From a virus, in IMG/VR virus record IMGVR_UViG_3300010375_000052, positions 1 through 22,747 of that record: a stretch of 22,747 bases of DNA, one strand, 5' to 3'. The notes beneath the pieces are model-generated. The model was not told the DNA's origin. It saw only the letters and a list, made by a program, of their open reading frames with translations, and made no database searches. The position numbers were made by a program, and so were the translations under genes. Below, piece after piece: positions 12,536 to 20,422 of this stretch (the stretch's first letter is position 1; every line of letters begins with the position of its first letter).

Positions 12536-13890
12536 TGTCCAAGACCAAGCCAGCCCTTCAATACAGCCAGGGGCGTTCACTGCCATGGAGTGGCGCCAAG
12601 GTCGTCAACTGCTTCGCTGAAAAGGCAGATGGAGACCGCGAGGACGATCTTGCGATCATGGCGACGCCAGGCCTTGACAGGTTTGCCGTGCTTGGCTCCG
12701 ACCCAGTACGCGGCTCGACGTTCATGGGCGACAAAATTTACGCGGTGGCCGGGACAAGTCTTTATTCGATCGACCAAAACGGTTCGGTTTCGCTTCTCGG
12801 GAGCGTTCCGGGCCTTGGTCCGGTCAAGATGGCGAATAATGGGACCGAGGTCGCGATCGCAGCCGATCCCAATGGCTATGTCTATTCCGGCGGCACGGTG
12901 CACAGCTCGGAGGATCTGCCCGAGGTTATCGATGTTGCCTATATCGACAGCTATTTCGTATGGGTGATCAGAAACTCCGACCAGTGCATTTATTCCGGGA
13001 TTGCGGACGGGCTATCCTACGACCTCCTCGACGTGTTCACGGCGGAGGGATCGCCAGATCGCCTGATAGGCATCGTCAACGATCACCGCGAGCTGCAGCT
13101 TTATGGCGGGGCTACGATTGAGGTGTTTTACAATGCCGGCGGCGCGGACAATGTGTTCGAGCGGCAGGGAAACGCCTTTATCGAACGCGGCTGCTTCGAT
13201 CGGGACAGCATCGTCAAGATCGACAACAGCGTGCACTTCGTCGGCGACGACAGGACCGTCTATAGACTCGACGGCTACACGCCTATTCGCATATCAACTC
13301 ATGCGATCGAATATCAGTTGCGCAATGCGACCTATATGCGTGCCTTCACCTATGCCCAGGAGGGCCACAAATTCTATTGCATTTCAACCGGCCAAGGCAC
13401 GTTCTGCTACGACATGGCGACGGGCGCATGGCATGAGCGCAAAAGCTGGCAGACGATCAACTGGCGGGTGGGCGGGGCCGTCACGGCATGGAACCGGACA
13501 ATCCTTTCCGATGCCTATACCGGCATCCTCTACACGCCCAATCTCGACAGCCACACCGAGGACGGCGACCCTATCGCCATGGAGGTGGAATTACCTCAAA
13601 TCGGGGCTGGGCGCTCGCGGGTGACGATGTACGGCTTTGAGGTTTATTGCGAAACCGGCGTCGGGCTGAATGACGGGCAGGGCTCTGATCCCAAGATCAT
13701 GCTTCGCTATTCCGACGATGGTGGCCGGACATGGTCTAACGAGTTGTGGCGCTCGCTTGGGCGGATCGGCCAATACCGCACGCGGGCTATCTGGCGGACA
13801 TTGGGACAATTTCGGGTGCGAACGATGCGGCTGACGATCACCGATCCCGTAAGGCGGCTGATCATGAGCTATTATGCTGATTGCCGATAG
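12535..13890 (+). CDS. Packaged-DNA stabilisation / tail-hub protein, P22 gp10-like
   Basis: The 451-residue protein starts at a GTG that shares its first base with the preceding stop (TAGTG). It is beta-rich. Characteristic parts are VNCFAEK near residue 24, ATPGLDRFAVLG, EDLPEVIDVAYIDSYFVWV, ELQLYGGATIEVFYNAGG, FIERGCFDRDSIVKIDNSVHFVGDD, ATGAWHERKSW, and a C-terminal SDDGGRTWSNELWRSLGRIG segment. These match the P22 gp10 family, which forms a propeller-like hub that binds gp4 and closes the portal channel. Gene order (portal, coat, gp4, gp10) agrees. The C-terminal 'ARGG-RTWS' type strand pattern is also shared with sialidase-like repeats. No defect was seen. Confidence 0.85.
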   Translation: MSKTKPALQYSQGRSLPWSGAKVVNCFAEKADGDREDDLAIMATPGLDRFAVLGSDPVRGSTFMGDKIYAVAGTSLYSIDQNGSVSLLGSVPGLGPVKMANNGTEVAIAADPNGYVYSGGTVHSSEDLPEVIDVAYIDSYFVWVIRNSDQCIYSGIADGLSYDLLDVFTAEGSPDRLIGIVNDHRELQLYGGATIEVFYNAGGADNVFERQGNAFIERGCFDRDSIVKIDNSVHFVGDDRTVYRLDGYTPIRISTHAIEYQLRNATYMRAFTYAQEGHKFYCISTGQGTFCYDMATGAWHERKSWQTINWRVGGAVTAWNRTILSDAYTGILYTPNLDSHTEDGDPIAMEVELPQIGAGRSRVTMYGFEVYCETGVGLNDGQGSDPKIMLRYSDDGGRTWSNELWRSLGRIGQYRTRAIWRTLGQFRVRTMRLTITDPVRRLIMSYYADCR

Positions 13891-13892
13891 AT

Positions 13893-14927
13893 ATGACCTT
13901 CACGATCAATCCGCCGAATACGCCGATGGTGGACGGTGCTGGCCGCCCGACTGCTGAATATTATCGCTTCTTCGCGCAATTGCAGCGCAATGCGTCAACT
14001 GACATCTCGGGTTCGCTGGCTGGCGCGCCGTTTCTGACTTTCGCGACATCACCAGTCCTGACCGGCGAGCGCGTTCTGACCGGCGGAGCCGGCCTGACGG
14101 CCAATGTCGGCCCCAGCTTCGTGACGATGGATCTGGACGATACCGCAGTGACGCCTGGGACCTATGGCGGCTCTGCGGTGCAACTGACGGTCGATCAGCA
14201 GGGACGAATCACGGCAATATCGTCGATCACTCTCGACAGCGACGCCATTCCAGAGGGTACGGTCAATCTCTATTTCACCAATAGCAGGGCGCGATCCGCG
14301 CTCTCTGGAAGTACTGGGATAAGCTATAACAGCAGCACTGGCGCGATTGCGCTTGCCAATACCGCCGTGACGGCTGCAAGCTATGGTTCTGCATCTGCCT
14401 TCCCAACATTCACCGTCGATGCGCAAGGGCGATTGACCGCCGCCTCCACGCTACCTCTCTCGGCAGCGAAGTTCGACCATTATGCGACTGTGGGCAATAG
14501 CGGCACGACGGAAACCGATCTTTATTCAGACACGATCGCAGCCGGACAATTAGGTGCGAATGGCGACAAGCTCGAAGCCAATTATGGGGGAACGTTCGTC
14601 TCGTCAGGAACCGCCACAAGGCAGATCAAGGTTTATTTCGCTGGCACCGCCATCCTCGATACTGGCGCGCTTACGCTGAGCTTATCTTCGGCATGGGTTG
14701 TTCGCGCGTCTCTTATCCGCGTTTCATCGTCTGTCGTGCGCTATATGGCATCCCTGGAGACGGAAGGAGCGGCGCTGGCGGCCTATACGTCCGTGGGCGA
14801 ACTGACAGGGCTGACACTGTCGGGGACAAATATTCTCAAGATCACTGGCACGGCGGCGGGAACAGGGGCGGCATCCAATGATATTTCCGCGCTCATGGGG
14901 GCGGTGGTCTTCAGGCCAGCCGCATGA
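13893..14927 (+). CDS. Repeat-containing tail fibre protein in the position of the P22 tail needle
   Basis: I chose ATG 13893, two bases after the gp10-like stop; a TTG at 13881 is in frame. The 344-residue product has an N-terminal part MTFTINPPNTPMVDGAGRPT with a helical FFAQLQRN segment. Two copies of a fibre repeat follow, at about 83-112 (TAVTPGTYGG...LTVDQQGRITAIS) and 157-186 (TAVTAASYGS...FTVDAQGRLTAAS). Between them is EGTVNLYFTNSRARSAL, common in phage fibres. The C-terminal 150 residues form a Ser/Thr/Gly/Ala-rich domain, perhaps a globular tip. P22 has its gp26 needle here, so this fibre may replace the needle. It is non-enzymatic as far as can be seen. Confidence 0.7.
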   Translation: MTFTINPPNTPMVDGAGRPTAEYYRFFAQLQRNASTDISGSLAGAPFLTFATSPVLTGERVLTGGAGLTANVGPSFVTMDLDDTAVTPGTYGGSAVQLTVDQQGRITAISSITLDSDAIPEGTVNLYFTNSRARSALSGSTGISYNSSTGAIALANTAVTAASYGSASAFPTFTVDAQGRLTAASTLPLSAAKFDHYATVGNSGTTETDLYSDTIAAGQLGANGDKLEANYGGTFVSSGTATRQIKVYFAGTAILDTGALTLSLSSAWVVRASLIRVSSSVVRYMASLETEGAALAAYTSVGELTGLTLSGTNILKITGTAAGTGAASNDISALMGAVVFRPAA

Positions 14928-15038
14928 TGCTTTGACCTTGGCGCATTTCGTGATAATGAATGCGGGGGTGCGACACGCATCGGCGGCAGGATCGGGCCGC
15001 TTCCCATAGCCAGACGATCGCTCAGCGGATGAACTGGC
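14928..15038. promoter_or_regulatory. Non-coding gap before the hydroxylase gene, with a hairpin
   Basis: This is one of two clear gaps in the + strand operon. An inverted repeat CGCATT (14942-14947) / AATGCG (14959-14964) lies soon after the fibre stop, with no T-run after it. A TTGACC at 14932-14937 and GATAAT at 14952-14957 resemble promoter hexamers but are only 14 bases apart. ATGAATGCG (14956-14964) followed by a G-run recurs before the tailspike gene at 20752-20760. I see no other structure. Confidence 0.3.
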
Positions 15039-15578
15039 TTGCGGCATTTCCAGAAAATCGCGGAAGGCGTCGATGTCATTCCCATCCTCAACGCGCTTTC
15101 TGCGCGGGAGGAGTTGTGGAACGAGAATGACTTGAGATCCACGCATCCCGCCAGCCCGCACGGCGCGGTCGATGATATCTGGGTGTTTTTCAACGATCCG
15201 TCCAATGCGGAATCGGTCGTCAATGACCTTGATGTGGTCTCATATCGCGGTTGGCGTGAACTTCCTCAATTGAGGCCGCTGGTGTTCGATATCATGCGCC
15301 GCGTCGAAGCGGTAAAGCTAGGGCGAGTGATCATCACGCGCCTGCCTCCAGGCAAGGAAATCCCACCCCATATCGACCAGGGCGCTCCGGCGACATATTT
15401 CACGCGCTACATGCTCGCGCTGCAATGCCTGCCCGGCGCCATCTTCAAGATTGGAGAGGAGGTGATCAACTTCCGCATGGGCGAGTGGTGGATGATCGAC
15501 AATCGAACCGAACACAGCGTCGTCAACAACAGCGCGGACGATCGCATCGTTCTCATCGTGGATTTGAGGCTGGAATGA
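15039..15578 (+). CDS. Aspartyl/asparaginyl beta-hydroxylase-like Fe(II)/2-oxoglutarate dioxygenase
   Basis: An in-frame stop lies only two codons before TTG 15039, and no ATG fits, so TTG is the likely start. It gives 179 residues beginning 'xRHFQKIAEGVDV', the N-terminus I recall for this phage family. The C-terminal double-stranded beta-helix holds the iron ligands His111 and Asp113 (PPHIDQG) and His159 (EHSVVNN), with Arg169 (DDRIVLIVD) placed to bind 2-oxoglutarate. Members hydroxylate protein or small-molecule side chains. The substrate here is unknown; a virion or host envelope target is speculation. It overlaps the acetyltransferase gene as ATGA, and the pair sits where P22 has small assembly genes such as gene 14. 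Confidence 0.8.
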   Translation: MRHFQKIAEGVDVIPILNALSAREELWNENDLRSTHPASPHGAVDDIWVFFNDPSNAESVVNDLDVVSYRGWRELPQLRPLVFDIMRRVEAVKLGRVIITRLPPGKEIPPHIDQGAPATYFTRYMLALQCLPGAIFKIGEEVINFRMGEWWMIDNRTEHSVVNNSADDRIVLIVDLRLE

Positions 15579-16060
15579 CACTGACCGCCACACCGGAACC
15601 TTTCGCGCCCTTCCTTGAAGAAGTGGCCCCCTTGCTTCCGCGCCATTATCTGGAACTGGCGCTCGACCAGGATCATGTCCCGCTCGATCCCTGCTTCGAA
15701 GAATATCACCGGCTCGACGCCTTGGGGCGCATTCTTGTCGTCACCTTGCGCGAAAAAGGCGAGCTGGCCGGCTATTTCGTCGGTTTCATTGGGCCGGCGC
15801 TGCATTACCGCACGCTCCTGCAGCTGAGCCTCGATATCTTCTGGGTAGCCCCGGAGCATCGCGGCAAGATGGGCGGGTTCATCCTGTTCAAGGCGGTTGA
15901 ACGTGAGGCGCGCAGACGCGGCGTCGGGCGCTTCTTTGTCGGCTCCAAACTCCATAAGGATGCGTCATGGCTGTTCGAGAAGCTCGGCTATACCGAGGTT
16001 GAGCGCTATTATTCCAAGACATTTTTCGAAGAGGCCCACATCATGCAGGCGGCTGAATAA
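15575..16060 (+). CDS. GNAT-family N-acetyltransferase
   Basis: ATG 15575 overlaps the hydroxylase stop and gives 161 residues. The core GNAT motif A is IFWVAPEHRGKMGGFILFKAV (88-108), with the acetyl-CoA pyrophosphate loop HRGKMGG. Motif B follows at about 119-149 with GRFFVGSKLHKDASWLFEKLGY and then VERYYSK. From memory, this variant, with FVGSKLHKDAS after an EREARRRGV helix, is recurrent in podovirus virion operons, next to hydroxylase or ejection genes. It transfers an acetyl group from acetyl-CoA, but the acceptor is unknown. Location suggests modification of a virion or host protein during assembly. The stop overlaps the next start (TAATG). Confidence 0.85.
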   Translation: MTLTATPEPFAPFLEEVAPLLPRHYLELALDQDHVPLDPCFEEYHRLDALGRILVVTLREKGELAGYFVGFIGPALHYRTLLQLSLDIFWVAPEHRGKMGGFILFKAVEREARRRGVGRFFVGSKLHKDASWLFEKLGYTEVERYYSKTFFEEAHIMQAAE

Positions 16061-16962
16061 TGGTCGGCGTAGCTATCGCAGGCGCTGCGGTTGTAGGCGC
16101 GGGCTCTTCGATGATTGCCGGGAGCAAGGCCGCCAAGGCACAGAAGCAGGCGGCGCAGACGGCAGCGGACGCATCCAATCAGGCGACACAAGCTCAGGTT
16201 GAGGAGGCCCGGCGTCAATATGACCTGACGCGCTCCGATTACGCTCCGCAGCGTGCGGTCGGGCAAAGCGCGCTCTACAAACTTGCTGACATGTACGGCG
16301 TATCACGGCCCGAAGACACCTCGATCTATGCATCAGGGATGCCGGGGGGCACAGCCACAACGATTCCGGAGAAATTTCCAGCGCTGCCGCCGGGTGTTCC
16401 CAGTGGGCGCTATTTCCCAGCCTCGCTTTACGATTCTACATTGTCGAAGATGCCCGGCTACCAACCGGCGACAACTACGCATGAGGCACCGATCGCGATG
16501 ACGCCCGGATATGGCGGGTATGAGGAATCGCCGGGCTATCAGTGGCAGCTTGACCAAGGATTGCAGGCGATCGATCGTCAAAATGCGGCACGCGGCATTC
16601 TCAACAGCGGCGGCGCCGACAAGGCACGGATGCGTTATGCCACAGGTCTCGCGTCGGGAGATTATGAGACTTTCGCCAATCGGCTCGCGGCCTTGGCTGG
16701 CGTCGGGCAGACGGCAACGGCTGGGACCGCTGCTGCTGGAGCAAGTTCTAGTGGCCAGATCATCAACGCCTATGGCCAGAACGCGCAGAACATCGGGAAT
16801 GCCGCAACCGCAGCCGGCAACGCGCGCGCGTCGTCCTATGCCAATACCGGAGCGAGCATTAGCGGCACGGCGAGCAATCTCGCGGGCATGTACATGATGA
16901 GCAATGGCGGTTTTGGTTCGCCCAAATATTACGGCGTATCCGGTTCTGACGGGATCTACTGA
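16060..16962 (+). CDS. DNA ejection (injection) protein, gp7-like
   Basis: The 300-residue protein starts with a hydrophobic Gly/Ala segment (VGVAIAGAAVVGAGSSMIAG, 2-21), followed by an Ala/Gln-rich helix (22-55). A central Pro/Gly/Tyr-rich part leads to a conserved core at about 157-217: SPGYQWQLDQGLQAIDRQNA, then GGADKARMRYATGLASGDYE and FANRLAALAGVGQ. The C-terminal third is Ala/Gly/Ser/Asn-rich and repetitive in character. This core is typical of DNA transfer proteins of P22-like phages, which are packaged in the head and expelled into the cell envelope before the DNA. Two further ejection-type genes follow without gaps. The family call is firm; equivalence to a particular P22 protein is inferred. 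Confidence 0.82.
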   Translation: MVGVAIAGAAVVGAGSSMIAGSKAAKAQKQAAQTAADASNQATQAQVEEARRQYDLTRSDYAPQRAVGQSALYKLADMYGVSRPEDTSIYASGMPGGTATTIPEKFPALPPGVPSGRYFPASLYDSTLSKMPGYQPATTTHEAPIAMTPGYGGYEESPGYQWQLDQGLQAIDRQNAARGILNSGGADKARMRYATGLASGDYETFANRLAALAGVGQTATAGTAAAGASSSGQIINAYGQNAQNIGNAATAAGNARASSYANTGASISGTASNLAGMYMMSNGGFGSPKYYGVSGSDGIY

Positions 16963-17678
16963 TGGCTAGCAACCCTTGGGAAATATTGGCCAACGCGCGG
17001 GCGCAGACGAACCAGTTGCCTGAGCTTTATATGCAGATGCGACATCAGCGGCTGTCCGATATGTATCAGGCCAAGCAGATGGAGCGCCAGGACAAGCTCG
17101 ACGAGCGCGCCGACAAGGACTATCAACGTGGCGAACAGGTGCGAAGCGGGCTGACGTCGGCTTACGACCCGTCAACCGGCCAGATCGATCCTACCAAGGC
17201 CCGCGCAGCCTATGTTGGGGCGGGCGATGTCGAAGGCGCGATGAAATTCGACGACGCTGAGTTGGCGCGCAAGCAGAATGAACTCAAGACCTATCAGACG
17301 ATCAATGAATATGCGTTGCAGCAACTCGGCGGCGTGCGGGATCAGGCGAGTTATGACGCGGCGCGGGCGAATGTGAAGATGATGTTCGACCAATATGGGC
17401 ATGGCATGCATTTTCCGCAGCTTCCTGATGTTTACGATCCGACCGCAATCCATAAGCTCCAGATGGGCGCGCTTTCCGGCAAAGAGCAGCTTCAGATGCA
17501 GATGGAGGAACTGAAGGCGGCAGAGCAGCAACGCCATAACCAGGCCACGGAAGCGACTTCAGCGGGCAATCTTGCACTCAGCAGAAAGCGCGAAGAGCGC
17601 TTGACAAAATGGGGGCCGCAGCCGCTCATAGGTGTGATGGGCAACATCCCTTCGAGCACAGATGATTTGAATTACTGA
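16962..17678 (+). CDS. Coiled-coil protein, probable ejection-complex component
   Basis: The 238-residue protein is highly charged and predicted almost wholly helical. It is rich in Gln and Met: LYMQMRHQRLSDMYQAKQME near residues 22-41, a KLDERADKDYQRGEQ stretch, and QLQMQMEELKAAEQQRHNQA near 182-201. It has no catalytic motif and no clear membrane segment. It lies between the gp7-like protein and the 888-residue ejection protein, with one-base stop/start overlaps at both ends (TGATG), as P22 gp20 lies between gp7 and gp16. I therefore propose a second ejection protein. The sequence does not match any family I know well, so the call is mostly positional. Confidence 0.6.
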   Translation: MASNPWEILANARAQTNQLPELYMQMRHQRLSDMYQAKQMERQDKLDERADKDYQRGEQVRSGLTSAYDPSTGQIDPTKARAAYVGAGDVEGAMKFDDAELARKQNELKTYQTINEYALQQLGGVRDQASYDAARANVKMMFDQYGHGMHFPQLPDVYDPTAIHKLQMGALSGKEQLQMQMEELKAAEQQRHNQATEATSAGNLALSRKREERLTKWGPQPLIGVMGNIPSSTDDLNY

Positions 17679-20344
17679 TGGCGCAGCCCAACCCCACAAC
17701 GACCGTCACCAATCCAAGGATCGCGAAGCTAATCGAGCTTGAGGTTTCTGGACGCATCAAACCCGAACATCAGTTGGAGCTGGATACGTACCGCGCCCAA
17801 GGACTTGCGCCAAAGAAATCGAGCGGCAATTCGCTTACCGAATACCAAGGCAAGTCGACTGGATTTTATGAGCGGGCGATTGGTGCCGATAGGGATTTTC
17901 TTGCAGCAGGAGCGGGCGGTGACCCGGTCGGCGTTGCCGGCGACGCTGCGCGGGCAGTCCTCCCCGCAAACGTCGTTAACTCCTTTACATCTCCTGAGCG
18001 TCAGAAAGCACAGCAGGCTAAGGAGGACTGGATCAGGGCCTCGCTTCGGTATGAATCAGGGGCAGCGATTTCCCCTGCTGAATTCGAGGGGCAGGATAAG
18101 ATATTCTTTCCTCAAACCGGCGACAGTCCCGAGACGATTGCACAGAAAGCCAAGGCGCGCCAGCGCGTGGCGGAAAGCCTGAAGGTCGCGGCTGGTCCTG
18201 GCGCAGCGGATAAGGGATTGTCCGCCAACGCACCGCTCGATCCATTGGCTCAGGGAGATATCGGCTTCAACCAGGGCGATCCCGGCAACACGATTGTTTC
18301 GCCAGAGGCGATTGCTTTTCAGCAGGATCTTCAAAAACGTGTCAATGCGCGCGAGTTCAAGTCCCCTGAAGAGATTATTGCTTATGGGAAGGGCAAGGGC
18401 TTCAACATCGACGCCAAGGACGCACAGGCAGCGATCGATTATTTCTCCAAAGGGGGGCGGGATACGGTTGAGGTTGCTACTCCGGTAGAAGCTGGTTCGC
18501 GCGAGGCGGCTAAACGCGCCGAAGAAGCGGTTGCAAATCAACCAGGCGGCGCCGGGACGGCGTTTATGCACGGCGCGGCGGATACCGTTATGTTTGGCCT
18601 GAATGATGAATTCGGAGCAGGCGTTCGCGCGCTCACGTCAGACAAGCCGACAACTTATGAGGACGAGCTTAAGCTTACACGCGCCGTAAAGGATGCCGAA
18701 GCACAGCAACATCCATGGACTTATACCGGAGGCCAATTGACTGGTGCCTCCATAATTCCATTTGGCGGCAGCGCTCGCACCCCTGCTGAAATGGCGAAAG
18801 TGGGCGGAGGAATGGGAGCGCTATACGGCCTTGGCTCAGGCACCGATCTGGAAAGCCGGCTTTCGGCAGGCGCAAAGGGCGGCGTGTTTGGTGCCGGACT
18901 GGGCTACGGTTTTGGGAAATTGGCTGATCGGTACATTAATCGTACGCCCCCGATTCCGCCGTCTGGCGGCGGGCGTGTCCAAGAGGCTTCTGACATTCTT
19001 CAGGCGAGCAATGATCTTCGTGTTCCTGTCATGCCAGCTGATGCTGGCGGCCCAACAACTAGACTATTGACGGCGGGCGCAGCAGCAACGCCGGGAGGCG
19101 TTCAGCCAATCGTGTCTGCGGCACGAAATGTGCAGGCCAAGGGAGGTGAGGCGCTGGATCGCATGGCGTCGGCGGAGGGGAATGTACTGAACAAGGAGGC
19201 CGCTGGAGACGCTGTTCGCGAAGGCGCGCTTGCCTACAGAAATAGCAGCCGAACCGAGATTGGCAAGGAATACACTCGCGCAGCGGCGCTGGCCGGCGAT
19301 ACGCGCGTTGCGCCGAACGGGGCTTTGGCCAATCTGGATAAGAATATCGCTGAATTGAGCGAGGTTCCGGGAGGCGCGGATGGCCTTGCCGTTCTTCAAT
19401 CACTGCGGGAGGATCTTGCGGCGCGTGGCACTATCAGCGTTGACGGTATTCGCGGCATGCGGACCCAGTTGCGCCAGAAGTTCATTAAGGATGGCTTGCG
19501 TGGGTCAGATCTGGAACGGCGGGTGAATGGCGCCATCGATGCCGCAAGCGAGGATTTGGTTACCTCTCTACGCACACAAGGCAAGGCCGAGGCGGCAAAT
19601 GCATATACCAAGGCCGATCGCGAATGGGCTGACCGGGTAAAAAATCTCGATGATGTCATCATGCCAATCATAGGAAAGAAGGGCGAGAAAAGCGGTGAGC
19701 AGATTGTGGATGGCCTCAATGCTGCCGCCAAGGGGAATAATGCGCGTCTAGACAAGCTTTTCGCCGTCCTCCCAGAGGATGTAGCTGGCGACGCGCGCGC
19801 AACGTTGATCAATCAGCTTGGCCGCGCGAAGAGTGGTGCACAGAATGCTGACGGGAGCGCTTTCTCCTTCGATACGTTCCTAACCAACTGGAATTCAATT
19901 GGGGCGAGTGCAAAGAATACGATCTTTCGGGGCGAAAGCCGCAAAGCGATCGACCAGCTCGCGCTTTTGGCTGAAAAATCCAAGGCGGCAGGCCGCTATC
20001 GCAACGCTTCAAATACCGGCCTGGCGATCATGTCATCGGCCACAGCCGGGACTGCATTTGCCAGTATGGCAACGCTCGGTAAGGTGCTGGCTGGTCAATA
20101 TATTGCTGGCCGCGTGCTCGCGTCTCCCCATGTGGCCAAGGCCATTCTCAACATTGCCAAGGCGAATAATCCGGCGGCTTCGATTGCCAGGATCGAGAGG
20201 CTAACCTCCATTGCGACGAAAGATCCTACCATTCGCAATGAAGTCATTCAGCTTCAGCAAAAGCTTATGGCCGCTGTAAACGATAATGTAGTCAAGACCG
20301 GCAGTGCCGCCGCTTCACCAGATGAGCGGCCAGGCGAACAATAG
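17678..20344 (+). CDS. Large DNA ejection / internal virion protein
   Basis: This is the longest gene in the window (888 residues). An N-terminal helical domain at about 53-175 includes YQGKSTGFYERAIGADRDF, ASLRYESGAAIS (121-132), then KIFFPQTGDSPETIAQKAKA (141-160); this ESGAAI...YFP..GD...QK motif recurs in internal virion proteins. A Gly-rich, zipper-like hydrophobic region spans about 352-415 (GGGMGALYGLGSG, KGGVFGAGLGYGFGKL). The C-terminal half is mostly helical, and a hydrophobic stretch near the end (SATAGTAFASMATLGKVLAGQ) may be membrane-active. No lytic transglycosylase motif was seen. It likely forms part of the trans-envelope DNA conduit, analogous to P22 gp16. A - strand gene ends 68 bases downstream. 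Confidence 0.75.
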   Translation: MAQPNPTTTVTNPRIAKLIELEVSGRIKPEHQLELDTYRAQGLAPKKSSGNSLTEYQGKSTGFYERAIGADRDFLAAGAGGDPVGVAGDAARAVLPANVVNSFTSPERQKAQQAKEDWIRASLRYESGAAISPAEFEGQDKIFFPQTGDSPETIAQKAKARQRVAESLKVAAGPGAADKGLSANAPLDPLAQGDIGFNQGDPGNTIVSPEAIAFQQDLQKRVNAREFKSPEEIIAYGKGKGFNIDAKDAQAAIDYFSKGGRDTVEVATPVEAGSREAAKRAEEAVANQPGGAGTAFMHGAADTVMFGLNDEFGAGVRALTSDKPTTYEDELKLTRAVKDAEAQQHPWTYTGGQLTGASIIPFGGSARTPAEMAKVGGGMGALYGLGSGTDLESRLSAGAKGGVFGAGLGYGFGKLADRYINRTPPIPPSGGGRVQEASDILQASNDLRVPVMPADAGGPTTRLLTAGAAATPGGVQPIVSAARNVQAKGGEALDRMASAEGNVLNKEAAGDAVREGALAYRNSSRTEIGKEYTRAAALAGDTRVAPNGALANLDKNIAELSEVPGGADGLAVLQSLREDLAARGTISVDGIRGMRTQLRQKFIKDGLRGSDLERRVNGAIDAASEDLVTSLRTQGKAEAANAYTKADREWADRVKNLDDVIMPIIGKKGEKSGEQIVDGLNAAAKGNNARLDKLFAVLPEDVAGDARATLINQLGRAKSGAQNADGSAFSFDTFLTNWNSIGASAKNTIFRGESRKAIDQLALLAEKSKAAGRYRNASNTGLAIMSSATAGTAFASMATLGKVLAGQYIAGRVLASPHVAKAILNIAKANNPAASIARIERLTSIATKDPTIRNEVIQLQQKLMAAVNDNVVKTGSAAASPDERPGEQ

Positions 20345-20396
20345 TGCAGCAAGCGCGGTTTTGCGCCCTATCGCATACGCGCTTCCGAATATGACG

Positions 20397-20422
20397 AGCG
20401 CCTGCCAAATCCTCAAGGCGCT
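20397..20422. terminator. Inverted repeat between converging genes, weak terminator candidate
   Basis: AGCGCCT (20397-20403) pairs perfectly with AGGCGCT (20416-20422) around a 12-base loop. The - strand lipoprotein's stop codon (20413-20415) lies in the loop. It stands between a + strand gene ending at 20344 and a - strand gene ending at 20413, where a bidirectional terminator would be expected. No T-run follows on either strand, so the assignment is weak. Confidence 0.3.

Noticed and set aside
14932-14957. A sigma-70 promoter formed by TTGACC and GATAAT
   Set aside because: The spacing is only 14 bases against the usual 16-18, so it is mentioned as promoter-like but not called.
15029-15130. 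ATG at 15029 before the hydroxylase gene, starting MNWLAAFPEN, as its true start with a frameshift
   Set aside because: The frame ends after about 33 codons and is not in frame with the enzyme; the TTG 15039 start already gives the N-terminus recalled for the family.
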